From an uncultured Acidobacteriaceae bacterium (GTDB lineage Bacteria > Acidobacteriota > Terriglobia > Terriglobales > Acidobacteriaceae): a DNA stretch of 64,000 bases. The notes under the pieces are model-generated. The model was given only the letters and a program-made list of their open reading frames with translations, was not told the DNA's origin and did no database searches. Below, piece after piece: positions 36,234-44,907 of the stretch. The DNA is taken from NCBI GenBank assembly GCA_903849645.1, contig CAINJJ010000036.1, positions 29,438-93,437 on the forward strand, in the 5' to 3' direction. The first letter of the stretch is position 1. Every line of letters starts with the position of its first letter. Position numbers and translations under genes: made by a program.

Positions 36234-39200
36234 TCAGTTCCCCAGCGCCTTCAAGCGGGCCTGGGCCAGGCGCCAGGTGGATGCTGATACGGCCAGCGGC
36301 TCTTTCGGCTTTTCGAGCTTGCGGTAGTCGGCGACGGCGATGTCGCGTTCGCCATACTGCTCGGCGATGCGGCCGAAGGCATACCAGTAATCGTCATTGG
36401 GCTCGGCCAGGTTGAGCTCGTCCATGGCCTTGAGGAGGAGGTCGCGCGCCTCCTTGGCCTTGCCGGTCTCGGCATAGAGGCAGGCGAGGGTGTGGAGGAT
36501 GTGGGGATTGTTGCGCGCCATCTGGGTGGACTTGATGGAGGTTGTGATGTCGTCCGGCTCCACCTTGCCGGTGAAGAGCGAGAACCAGGCGATCGAGTTG
36601 AGCACGGAGGCGTCTTCCTTGCCCTGGTCCACCAGCTTCTTGGCCCACCCGCGCGCGGCGGCAAAGTTGCCCCGGCCGGCCTCGATCTCCATCTTCATGC
36701 GGAGGGCGTCGGGGTCGCTGTCGAGCAGCTTGAGGCGGGCGTCGGCGAGTGAGAGCGCCTCGTCATAGCGGGCGAGTCCGATCAGCGCCTCGGCGTTCTG
36801 GATAAAGGCCAGCTTGGACTCCGGCTCCTGCTTGAGGAGGGTGGAGGCCACGTCGAGCAGTTTGGCGAAGTCGTTCCGGAGCCAGTAGCCGGCGGTGAGC
36901 GCGAGCAGGATGTTGGTCTTTTCGCGGTCGCCGGCCGCGTCCTTCTGGCCCTCTTCCAGCAGCTTCACGCCCTGGGCAGCGGTGGGTTTGGTGCCCACGA
37001 GCAGGGAGGCGGCGGCCAGCTTCATCCGGCGCGCGTCGGCCGTGGCGCCCTTGGTCCAGAAGCGGGGAAAGACGGGTCCGCCGAGAGGGTCGTCGCCGCC
37101 CTCCAGATGCGCGTCCTCGCGCAGCCAGTCGAGCAGGGTTTTGGCGCCGGCCAGGTCGCCGGACTGGATGCGGTCCAGTATCTCCAGGCCAATGGAGTTG
37201 GGCTTGTCATTGGTGTCGAGGAGCTTGTACTGCCCGCCTTCTTTGACGACGTAGAAGGTGGAGTTGGCGCCGCCGGGAATCTGTACCTTGACGCGGTAAC
37301 CGGTGGCGTCGCTGCCTTCGACCTTGGGGTCGAAGGCTTCAAGCAGGATGTCCACGGTCACGTCCAGCGAAGAGTCCTGCCGCGCCAACTGGCTGTTCAA
37401 CTGCTTACCGGCTTCCAGTGATTTTTTGACTTCTTCGGGGTCGGTGGCCTTGACGGTGGCGATGGCGTTGCGGCTCTCGACGGCCGTCATGGCGGCTTCG
37501 GTCAGATCCGGGTCCATCATCATGGAGAAGACGCGCTTGACCAGCCCTGCCGGCGAGTTGTCGAACTTGAGATCTTCGTGGTGGACGGCCCCGCGCAGCA
37601 TGTTTGCCAGCCCCATGGTGTGGGCCGCGGAGTCGCCCGCCGCTCCCGCCTCAAGGAAGTTGGCCGCCTCCTGATAGTGGCGGGTGTTCATAAGCATCTC
37701 GCCGGCCACGCGCGCGGTGTCTTTGAAGTTGTCGCTGCTGGTGGAGCGCTTGTTGGCCTCCGCGAGCCCCGCCTTGCTGCCGTGCAGGACTCCTTCGCAG
37801 GCGGCAATCAGGGCTTTCGGCTCCGGGTTCAGGTCCAGCGCGGCCTTTTCCGCGCCGGCAAAGTCGCCGCCATAGAAGAGCGCGAAGGTCAGGTTGTTGG
37901 TGAGGCCCAACTCGGCCAGCTTGTCCTGACCCATCTTGCGATATTCATCAACGGCTTCCTTCATTTTGGAGAGGCGGGCGTAGCGGCGGCCCACCGGGTC
38001 ATACTCCAGCAGAATGGCCAGGTCGCCCTGGGCCCCGTGGTCGTCCGGATCGAGGCGGATGGCCGCGCGGTAGGCCTCGGCCGCGCCCACCAGGTCACTG
38101 CCGGCGCGCATGGAGCGCCCGACAAGGTCCTGCTTGAGGATCTGCGCCAGGGTCTTCTGCGCCAGGGCCGACTTGGGGTCGAGCTTGACCGCCTGGCGCG
38201 CCTCGGCTCGCGCCGGCTCGCCCATGCCTGCCTCCAGCAGCACCTTGGCCACTTGCAGGTGGTGCACGGCTTCAGCGGGATGGAGCGCCACCAGGGCGCG
38301 ATAGCTGGCCAGAGCCTCACGCACCTTGCCCTCGCGCAGCAGGGCTTCGCCTTCTGGCTCAAAGCTGATGAGAATGGCGGGGCCGGCTATCAGTTCCGCC
38401 ACCTTGTTGCGCAGTTCCGTGGCCTCGGCCGCCGTGTAGCGCCGCTTGACGGAGTCAAAGGTCAGATGCGCCAGCACGGTTCCGTTCTTTTCCGTCGAAA
38501 ACTCCTCCGTGAGCATCGCCGGACCGACGGCGATCTTCTCGTCGCGCGGCAGGGGCTTGGGAACGAAACCGGCCGGCGGGTTGAGGCGATAGCGCCACTC
38601 CGCCGTGAACGGCTGGGATAGCTGCCAGTCGTCGGCGCGGGGCTTTTGGGGCCTTTCCTTCTCGCGCTTCTTTTCTTCTGAGTCGTCCTTGCGCTTGAGG
38701 TCGTCGGGCAGGCGCTGAAAGAGGGAATCGACGCGAATGGCGGCCACGGCGCTGTCCAGCTCCGTGTAGCCGCGCTTGGCCTTTTCGCACTCGACGGTCA
38801 GCTCAAACTGCTTGGACAGGTCGGAGGGGTCGGTGCGCTCCACACGGGTGAGCTTGTCGGACACATATTGCACTTTGACATAGCCGCTCAGCCCCTCGCG
38901 CGCGTCCTTGTCGGGCTTGTCGGCATAGAAGTCGCGGTATTCGCCCTCGAAGACGCCCATGGGCCGGGAGATCTCCTTCACGCTGGCGGGGCCATTCTCG
39001 GCGAGGTTGAGCTCGCGCAGCTCGAAGAGCACGTTGTCTTTTGAGGTGGACTCCGGTGTACGGACCAGCGCAACGCTCTCCGGGCGGGCAATCAGCGCCA
39101 GGCGGCCCTCGTCGGCGGCGGGCAATTGGCCCAGGCGGGCGTATTCGTCCGTGGCGTCAATCCACAGCGCCGGGGGACCGGGCACGTAGACGATGGCGTG

Positions 39201-40364
39201 GTCAAAGAGGCCCATGCCGGGCAGGTCAGCGGGCACGTTGACGCGGGAGCCGGCATTGAGCAGGGCCACATAAGCCTGAATGCCCGCGGCCCGGAGCATG
39301 GTCACCAGCAGGGTGGCCTTGTCCTTGCAGTCGCCATATTTGTGCCCAAGCACCTCGGCGGGGGCGTGAGGCACAATGGCCGCCTCGTCAAACTCGATGC
39401 CGGTGTAGCGAATCTCGCGGCCGAGGTAGTCGAGGATCGCGCTTTCCTTTTCCGCGACGGTGGTCTTGCCCGCCGTCAACTTGTCCACAATCGCCTGCAC
39501 GTCCGCGGGGTTGGCGTGGCTGTCGACGATTTTTGAGTACTCGGAGGCCATTGCCTGCCACGAGGCCCCGGTGGAGAACTCGATGCCGGGAAAGTGGGGA
39601 ATGTCCGCGGGCAGATTGGGTTCCGTGGGGTCAAGCGCCTCCAGGCGGCCCTGGTCGTAGGTGATGGTCACGCGGCCGTTGGCCTCCGCGCGCTGCGGCT
39701 TCAGACCCGGCAGCAGCACTGAATCGGTGCGCAGCGGGAGCGATGCAGGAGCGTCAAAAACCGCGAGACTGTGCGCCACCGGCACCGACTGGCGGCCCAT
39801 GCCGATGCGGCCCACATGGCCGGGCGCAAAGAACGGCGCCGTCTCCTTCGTGATGAACTCTTCCTCGACGACCACGCCGGGCGCAATGGCGGGGAAGGGC
39901 GCGCGCAGCGTTTTGCCGTCGCCGTAGGTCTTGTATTCGCCCTCCCGCGCCGGGGCCTCGGTGATTTGCCGGGCATCCAGCATGTGCACGGAGAGGTCCG
40001 GCCCGATGACCCGCGCCCTGATGGTGGGCCGGGACTCGTGCCAGGACTCCCAGTCTACTGAAACCGAGTCCCAGCCCTCCACGCCCTTCTGATTGAGCAC
40101 TTTATAGACCACGTACTCCACGTGGTCGATGCGCCCCGCCTCGTCAAAGGTGTAGCTCTCGTCGTCTTCAAGTACCGCTACGTCGGCCACGTCCGCCGAG
40201 GCCACCACCGAAGCGGCCTCATAGAGCGCCCTGGGCTCGATGGAAAAATGGGGCGCCTTCCACGGCTGCAGAGGCTGCTGCGCCGCCGCGCCTGCCGGGA
40301 AAACCGCCAACAAAATGACTGGGAAGACACAGGAAGAAAATCGCTGCGAAGAGAGAAAAGACAC
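36234..40364 (-). CDS. Secreted DUF3857/transglutaminase-like protein with TPR domain
   Basis: 1376 residues. A signal peptide (SCVFPVILLAVFPAGAAA) leads to a DUF3857 beta domain (about 50-270), a transglutaminase-like core with C346 in HKYGDCKDKA, H389 in GLFDHAIVYV and D403 in WIDATDEY, a DUF3858-like domain, and then a long helical tail of tetratricopeptide repeats (from about residue 690). I take the GTG at 40364, which gives an ordinary signal peptide and has AGGAG four bases upstream; the further in-frame 5' extension covers a hairpin repeat and is unlikely. A role in periplasmic peptide or glycan processing is possible. It may be linked to the neighbouring TonB receptor only by position. 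Confidence 0.8.
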   Translation of the reverse strand: MSFLSSQRFSSCVFPVILLAVFPAGAAAQQPLQPWKAPHFSIEPRALYEAASVVASADVADVAVLEDDESYTFDEAGRIDHVEYVVYKVLNQKGVEGWDSVSVDWESWHESRPTIRARVIGPDLSVHMLDARQITEAPAREGEYKTYGDGKTLRAPFPAIAPGVVVEEEFITKETAPFFAPGHVGRIGMGRQSVPVAHSLAVFDAPASLPLRTDSVLLPGLKPQRAEANGRVTITYDQGRLEALDPTEPNLPADIPHFPGIEFSTGASWQAMASEYSKIVDSHANPADVQAIVDKLTAGKTTVAEKESAILDYLGREIRYTGIEFDEAAIVPHAPAEVLGHKYGDCKDKATLLVTMLRAAGIQAYVALLNAGSRVNVPADLPGMGLFDHAIVYVPGPPALWIDATDEYARLGQLPAADEGRLALIARPESVALVRTPESTSKDNVLFELRELNLAENGPASVKEISRPMGVFEGEYRDFYADKPDKDAREGLSGYVKVQYVSDKLTRVERTDPSDLSKQFELTVECEKAKRGYTELDSAVAAIRVDSLFQRLPDDLKRKDDSEEKKREKERPQKPRADDWQLSQPFTAEWRYRLNPPAGFVPKPLPRDEKIAVGPAMLTEEFSTEKNGTVLAHLTFDSVKRRYTAAEATELRNKVAELIAGPAILISFEPEGEALLREGKVREALASYRALVALHPAEAVHHLQVAKVLLEAGMGEPARAEARQAVKLDPKSALAQKTLAQILKQDLVGRSMRAGSDLVGAAEAYRAAIRLDPDDHGAQGDLAILLEYDPVGRRYARLSKMKEAVDEYRKMGQDKLAELGLTNNLTFALFYGGDFAGAEKAALDLNPEPKALIAACEGVLHGSKAGLAEANKRSTSSDNFKDTARVAGEMLMNTRHYQEAANFLEAGAAGDSAAHTMGLANMLRGAVHHEDLKFDNSPAGLVKRVFSMMMDPDLTEAAMTAVESRNAIATVKATDPEEVKKSLEAGKQLNSQLARQDSSLDVTVDILLEAFDPKVEGSDATGYRVKVQIPGGANSTFYVVKEGGQYKLLDTNDKPNSIGLEILDRIQSGDLAGAKTLLDWLREDAHLEGGDDPLGGPVFPRFWTKGATADARRMKLAAASLLVGTKPTAAQGVKLLEEGQKDAAGDREKTNILLALTAGYWLRNDFAKLLDVASTLLKQEPESKLAFIQNAEALIGLARYDEALSLADARLKLLDSDPDALRMKMEIEAGRGNFAAARGWAKKLVDQGKEDASVLNSIAWFSLFTGKVEPDDITTSIKSTQMARNNPHILHTLACLYAETGKAKEARDLLLKAMDELNLAEPNDDYWYAFGRIAEQYGERDIAVADYRKLEKPKEPLAVSASTWRLAQARLKALGN

Positions 40365-40458
40365 TTGGCTCCTGACCGTACCTGGACTGAGTTCCACGGT
40401 AAACCCGGTCCATGGGTTGCGCAAGACGCAGTTCGTGCCGGTCCGCACGACCCCAGAG

Positions 40459-40495
40459 CGCCCCAGGTCCCTGTTTCCGGGACCTGGGAAAGCAC
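40459..40495. repeat. Hairpin repeat, copy 2 (first copy near 8.14 kb)
   Basis: CCCAGGTCCC (40462-40471) and GGGACCTGGG (40479-40488) form a perfect 10-bp stem around TGTTTCC. Flanks GCGC before and AAAGCAC after match copy 1. It lies in the spacer between the arabinofuranosidase stop and the DUF3857 start. Confidence 0.65.
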
Positions 40496-40526
40496 ATGGC
40501 TCCCCGGCGAAAGGCCGCACTGTGGG

Positions 40527-42188
40527 CTAAGCCAACGCCACCTCAATCTTGACCACGGAGGCCGCGGGGAAGGTGAAGCTGAGCCCGCCGGGCCGCAGCG
40601 CGACTTCCGCCGATCGCGTCTTCACCTGCTCCGGCTGGCCGAGGCTGTTGTGGGCGTGGATGTCGCTGGCGCCCACCACGAACGCTTTGGCGCTGGCTGC
40701 CGCCGCCCCGCGCAGGGCGATGAAGGCCTCGCGCGGCTGTGCCACGTCGGCATTGACCGCCGTCACGGTGAGCGTCTTGCCCTTGAGCGAGGCCGAGCCC
40801 TTGAGACCCGCAAAGCCGGCCGGCTTGCCGTCCCGGTCCCACTTTGCTTCCGGCGATGAGAACTCGGTGCGCAGGGCCGTGCCGCCCTGGTGGGCCGCGT
40901 AGAGCTCGAAGACGTTGAAGACCGGCGTGGTGACGAACTGATCGCCGTGGGTGAGGAAGAGCGAGTTGAGGCAGTTGACCAGTTGCGCGCAGGCGGCCAT
41001 GCCCACCTTGTCGGCGTTGCGGTTGAAGATGTCGAGCGAGAGGCCGGTCATGACCGCGTCGCGCACCGTGATCTGCTGGCCGAGGATCTGCTCGGGAGAG
41101 TTCTCTGTGCCCGGCTTGTACCAGGGCCCGTACTCGTCCACAACCAGCTTGACCTTGTGGTCCAGGTCAAACTCGCCCAAGGCCGTCCAGTGGTCGAGGA
41201 TGACGTTCTCCACGCGGTCGGTCTCGCGGCAAAGCTCATACCAGTCGATGGGATCAAACTTGAGGGCGTCGCCCTTGGCCGCGTCCCAGTCGTTGGATTT
41301 GCCGCGGCCGAGATTCCAGGCGTAGTGGTGCACGCTCAAGCCCCACACGCCGCGCATGTCGTGGCTCGGCTGCCCGTGGAGGAGTTTATTGAAGAAGCCC
41401 CGCGTCCAGGCCTGCTCGTCAGAGTTCGGCCCGCTGGCGACAAAGCGCAGCGGCACTCCGTAGCTCGGGACCCAGGTGGTGTAGCGCTTGAACTCGGTGG
41501 CGTACTCCTCCGGGTCGAAGTTGCCGCCACAGCCCCAGCTCTCATTGCCCACTCCCCAGTAGCGCACGTTATAGGGTTCCGGCGAGCCGGCGGCGGCGCG
41601 CGTCTCGGCCAGCGTCGTGGTGCCCTTGGGCGAGTTGCAGTACTCCACCCAGTGATCGAAGTCGAGCGGCGTGAGGCTGCGCACGTTACCCGCGATATAG
41701 GGCTCGGCGCCGGAAAGCTGGCAGAAGCGCACAAAGTCGTCGGTGCCGAAGTCGTTGGACTCGTAGATCTGCGGCAGGTTCTGCTTGCGCTGCTCGACGG
41801 TGAAGTTGTCGGTCCAGAAGTTGGTGCGGCGGGGGCGCTTGTCTTTGGGTCCGATGCCGTCGCGCCAGTCGTAGCTGTCGGCAAAGCAGCCGCCGGGCCA
41901 GCGCACCATGGGCGCCTTGATGGCCCGCATCTTTTCCAGCAGCGCCGAGCGCAGGCCATGCTGGTTGGGGATCTTCGACCCCTCGCCGACGTAGATGCCG
42001 TCGTAGATGACGGAGCCGAGGTGTTCGGTAAAGTGGCCATAGATCTCCGGCGCGATGGTCCCGATGGGCTCGTTGAGAAGGATCTCGATGTGGCTGTCGG
42101 CTTCAGCCGCGAGAGCTGCGCCCTTGCCAAACACCATGGCTGCCGCGGCCGATGCCGCCGCTGATTTCAGAAACTTCCGTCTTTGCAT
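40527..42188 (-). CDS. GH51 alpha-L-arabinofuranosidase, Tat-exported
   Basis: 553-residue glycosidase releasing L-arabinose from arabinan, arabinoxylan or similar side chains. The twin-arginine signal is MQRRKFLKSAAASAAAAM. The catalytic acid/base is E216 in WGVGNESWG and the nucleophile E352 in VVDEYGPWY; RWPGGCFAD and GHFTEHLG are further GH51 landmarks. The C-terminal beta domain closes the protein. ATG 42188 is preceded by AAGGAG at 8 nt. A ribulokinase gene lies 2.2 kb upstream on the same strand, so the pair serves arabinose use; between them sits the REP transposase cassette. Confidence 0.9.
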   Translation of the reverse strand: MQRRKFLKSAAASAAAAMVFGKGAALAAEADSHIEILLNEPIGTIAPEIYGHFTEHLGSVIYDGIYVGEGSKIPNQHGLRSALLEKMRAIKAPMVRWPGGCFADSYDWRDGIGPKDKRPRRTNFWTDNFTVEQRKQNLPQIYESNDFGTDDFVRFCQLSGAEPYIAGNVRSLTPLDFDHWVEYCNSPKGTTTLAETRAAAGSPEPYNVRYWGVGNESWGCGGNFDPEEYATEFKRYTTWVPSYGVPLRFVASGPNSDEQAWTRGFFNKLLHGQPSHDMRGVWGLSVHHYAWNLGRGKSNDWDAAKGDALKFDPIDWYELCRETDRVENVILDHWTALGEFDLDHKVKLVVDEYGPWYKPGTENSPEQILGQQITVRDAVMTGLSLDIFNRNADKVGMAACAQLVNCLNSLFLTHGDQFVTTPVFNVFELYAAHQGGTALRTEFSSPEAKWDRDGKPAGFAGLKGSASLKGKTLTVTAVNADVAQPREAFIALRGAAAASAKAFVVGASDIHAHNSLGQPEQVKTRSAEVALRPGGLSFTFPAASVVKIEVALA

Positions 42189-42280
42189 GATTTCGCTCCT
42201 TTGAATCCTCTGAAAGTGGTTGAGAATTCGAATTTCATTCGGGCAGTTGCTCGCCTCGCAAAGCTGAACCAAAGCCTCGA

Positions 42281-42344
42281 AGTGTCAGGGCACGACTTCA
42301 GTCGTGCCGTAAATGCCTCAAAACGAACTGGGCTTCAGCCCCTG
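42281..42344 (+). repeat. REP-like element C, left inverted end of the RAYT cassette
   Basis: Long hairpin GGCACGACT-TC-AGTCGTGCC (42289-42308), a 21-nt spacer and small hairpin GGGCT-TC-AGCCC (42330-42341), with 5' flank GTGTCAG. The stop codon of the transposase (reverse strand) is the TGA formed by the loop bases 42298-42300. Confidence 0.9.
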
Positions 42345-42810
42345 TGCGCTTCTGCTTTTTCAAAGACAACGACCCATACGGATACTCCTCCGCCAGATTG
42401 ACCAACCCCGCCTTCACCGGATTCTTCTCGATGTACTCCCGGTGCTGCTGAAAGCTCTGCTCATCCACAACGCGCACGTCTGAAAAACCCCGCTGCCAAA
42501 CCTCGCCCTGGAATCCCAACTCCTTCCTGGCCCGGAATGAAAACCCGCCTTTGATCAACTGCATTGCCTTCTCAACACTCATATCACCTGAGACAGTCAG
42601 CAGAATGTGCACGTGATTCGGCATGACGACGAACTCGTGAATTGTCATTGCTCCGGACCGCATCTGGTTTCGAAGGACATCGATGAAGAGACCTGCCATG
42701 CGTTCGGTCTGGAAGAGGGATCTGCCGCCCGCCGCTCGGGTGGTGGTAAAGAACGTCCGTGCGACTCCCGTGGCGCTTGTCGGGTCCGAGGGCCGGGAAG
42801 GTTTTGTCAT
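42298..42810 (-). CDS. REP-associated tyrosine transposase (RAYT, Y1/HUH family)
   Basis: 170-residue single-domain HUH nuclease of the TnpA_REP group. The metal-binding motif is MPNHVHIL (H66, H68), and the catalytic tyrosine is Y126 in HREYIEKNPVKAGL; QLIKGGFSFRARKELG and EVWQRGFSDV are typical RAYT blocks. Such proteins nick REP hairpins in single-stranded DNA and are thought to have spread them. I use ATG 42810; upstream in-frame reading passes through the REP element and the 55-bp array and is not coding. The start codon is only about 13 nt from the REP small hairpin, with no ribosome site, so expression may be low. The stop codon sits inside the other REP. The cassette is flanked by inward-facing REPs. 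Confidence 0.88.
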   Translation of the reverse strand: MTKPSRPSDPTSATGVARTFFTTTRAAGGRSLFQTERMAGLFIDVLRNQMRSGAMTIHEFVVMPNHVHILLTVSGDMSVEKAMQLIKGGFSFRARKELGFQGEVWQRGFSDVRVVDEQSFQQHREYIEKNPVKAGLVNLAEEYPYGSLSLKKQKRTGAEAQFVLRHLRHD

Positions 42811-42811
42811 C

Positions 42812-42875
42812 GCAGGGGCTAAAGCCCTCCTTTTTTTGCGTTGCTTTCGGCACGACTGAAGTCGTGCCCTGACAC
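42812..42875 (-). repeat. REP-like element D, right inverted end of the RAYT cassette
   Basis: On the reverse strand it has the same order as element C: GTGTCAG, long hairpin (42849-42868), 21-nt spacer, small hairpin GGGCT-TT-AGCCC (42816-42827). The spacer includes a run of seven T (forward strand). The 55-bp array starts at its outer edge. Confidence 0.9.
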
Positions 42876-43158
42876 TTCTTGCCTTCCCGGAGGCTGTTTC
42901 CGATTCTGGCACTCCTTCTGTCCCATGCACTTCGTGCCTTCCCGGAGCCTGTTTCCGACTCTGGCACTCCTTCTGTCCAATGCACTTCTTGCCTTCCCGG
43001 AGCCTGTTTCCGAGTCTGGCACTCCTTCTGTCCCATGCACTTCGTGTCTTCCCGGAGGCTGTTTCCGACTCTGGCACTCAATCTGTCCCATGCACTTCGT
43101 GCCTTCCCGGAGGCTGTTTCCGATTCTGGCACTCCTTCTGTCCAATGCACTTGGTGCC
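42876..43158. repeat. 55-bp tandem repeat array, about 5.2 units
   Basis: Five contiguous 55-bp units begin at 42876, 42931, 42986, 43041 and 43096, followed by a partial sixth. Each begins TTCKTGYCTTCCCGGAG and ends TGTCCMATGCAC; units differ at a few positions (for example GATTCT, GACTCT and GAGTCT at the centre). The first unit is continuous with the tail of REP element D, whose end reads GACACTTCTTGCC. There are no unique spacers between units, so this is a minisatellite, not a CRISPR array. As 55 is not a multiple of 3, long open frames through it have no coding logic. Confidence 0.93.
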
Positions 43159-43212
43159 GCCACGGGCGCGTCGCGTGGGCTCCTGACAATCCTTCATCGC
43201 TCGAAGTGAACC

Positions 43213-44796
43213 CTACCCTGCCTTCTGCACCTCGGCCGCGATCCTCCGCAGTTCCGGCAGGATGCGTCCCAGGGCGATCGGCGCGGCATCTTTCGTTCCC
43301 AGGGCAAAATAGACGTCGCGATAGAGCGTGTACAGCTCTTCGTAGACCGCAGCCGCGGCGGCATCGGGTTCGATGGTGCGCAGCGGCAGGCAAACCGCCG
43401 CTTGCGCCTCCTCGATGGTCTTGTAGGCCCCCGCCGCCACAAGGGCGATGATTCCCGAGCCCAGGCTGGTGGGAATTCCTGCCGGGACCAGGACGGGCTT
43501 GTTGAGCACGTTGGCATAGACCCGGTTGAGCACTTCGCTCTTCTGCGGAATGCCGCCGGCATTGATCACACGGTCGATGCGCACGCCGTGCTCGGCCATG
43601 CGCTCCAGAATGATGCGGGTGTGGAAGGCGGTGCCCTCGATGGCCGCGAAGAGCTCGTCCTGCGCGGTGTGCACCAGGTTCCAGCCCAGTGTGACGCCGC
43701 CCAGCTCGGGATTGACCAGCACGGTGCGGTCGCCGTTATCCCAGCTCAGGCGCAGGAGGCCGGTCTGGCCCGCCTTGTAGTCGTCGAGGCCGGCAGAGAG
43801 TGCGCCCACCGTGGCGCCCGCGCGTTTGGCAATGGCGTCAAAGATGTCGCCCACGGCCGAGAGCCCGGCTTCGATGCCCGTGTAGTCCGGATGGACGCTG
43901 CCCGGCACCACGCCGCAGACGCCAGGGACCAGCTCCGCCTTGCGCGCCATGGCGATGATGCAGGTGGAGGTGCCGACCACGTTGACCGCGTCGCCCTCGC
44001 GAATGTTCGAGCCGAGCGCGTCCCAGTGCGCGTCGAACGCGCCAACGGGAATGGGAATGCCCGCCTTGAGGCCGAGCTGGGCGGCCCACTCCGGCGAAAG
44101 ATGCCCGGCCAGGTGGTCGCTCGTCAGGAATTCGCCGCCGATCTTGGCTCGTACCCCAGCAAAGAGCGGGTCCACGGCGACGAGGAACTCCTCCGGCGGC
44201 AGGCCGCCCCACTTGGGGTTCCACATCCACTTGTGGCCCATGGCGCATACGCTGCGCTTGAGGCCGGCGACCGTCTTGACCCCGGCGAGCGTGGCCGCGA
44301 CCATGTCGCAGTGTTCGAGGGCGGTGACGAAGTTGTCGCGCTTTTCAGGGTTGTGCCGCAGCCAGTGGAGGAGCTTGGAAAAGCCCCACTCGTGCGAATA
44401 GACGCCGCCGCACCAGTCAATGCCTTCAAAGCCGAGTTCGTGCGCCTTCGTGGTAATCTCCTGGGCCTCGGCAAAGGCCCGATGGTCGCACCAGAGGTAG
44501 TAGTCGTCCAGAGGCTCGAGCCCCTCGCCCACCACAATGACGCTCGACCCGGTGGTGTCGAGGGCGATGGCCGCGACCGTCTGGCCGTCGACGCCCGTTG
44601 CCTTGAGAGCGTCCTGCGTGGCCGCCAGCAGAGCCGCCATCTGGTCGGCGTGGGACTGGGTGGCGAAGTTGGGGTCTTCGCGGCGCCGGTGGAGGGGATA
44701 GGAGGCGGAAGCGGTGCCGATGGGACCATTCTTGCTGTCTACCAGCGTGACGCGCACGCTCAACGTTCCAAAGTCGACTCCGGCCACGATTGCCAT
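43213..44796 (-). CDS. araB: Ribulokinase
   Basis: FGGY-family kinase of 527 residues phosphorylating L-ribulose in arabinose catabolism. The N-terminal GVDFGTLSVRVTLVD phosphate-binding strand, LDTTGSSVIVV, GAFDAHWDALGSN and the INAGGIPQKSEVLNRVYANVL block with the downstream GSGIIALVAAG are ribulokinase-like. ATG 44796 follows GGAGGG at 9 nt. The GH51 arabinofuranosidase on the same strand downstream, beyond the repeat cassette, supports arabinose as the substrate. No isomerase or epimerase gene is in the window. Confidence 0.88.
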   Translation of the reverse strand: MAIVAGVDFGTLSVRVTLVDSKNGPIGTASASYPLHRRREDPNFATQSHADQMAALLAATQDALKATGVDGQTVAAIALDTTGSSVIVVGEGLEPLDDYYLWCDHRAFAEAQEITTKAHELGFEGIDWCGGVYSHEWGFSKLLHWLRHNPEKRDNFVTALEHCDMVAATLAGVKTVAGLKRSVCAMGHKWMWNPKWGGLPPEEFLVAVDPLFAGVRAKIGGEFLTSDHLAGHLSPEWAAQLGLKAGIPIPVGAFDAHWDALGSNIREGDAVNVVGTSTCIIAMARKAELVPGVCGVVPGSVHPDYTGIEAGLSAVGDIFDAIAKRAGATVGALSAGLDDYKAGQTGLLRLSWDNGDRTVLVNPELGGVTLGWNLVHTAQDELFAAIEGTAFHTRIILERMAEHGVRIDRVINAGGIPQKSEVLNRVYANVLNKPVLVPAGIPTSLGSGIIALVAAGAYKTIEEAQAAVCLPLRTIEPDAAAAAVYEELYTLYRDVYFALGTKDAAPIALGRILPELRRIAAEVQKAG

Positions 44797-44907
44797 AGAA
44801 AAGGACCCTCCCCAGTAAACGCTTTCCAGCTCGCACACCAGAGTACACTATTCCGGCCGTGGAACAGGCGAGTGCTTCAGGCTTCCCTGGGATGTGAAGC
44901 AGAGGCG

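Noticed and set aside
42876..43158. CRISPR array
   Set aside because: Units are contiguous 55-bp repeats with only point differences and no unique spacers; no cas gene is near.
42879..43451. Repeat-rich protein read through the 55-bp array
   Set aside because: All frames stay open because of the base composition and the unit is not a multiple of 3; no start signal or family match.
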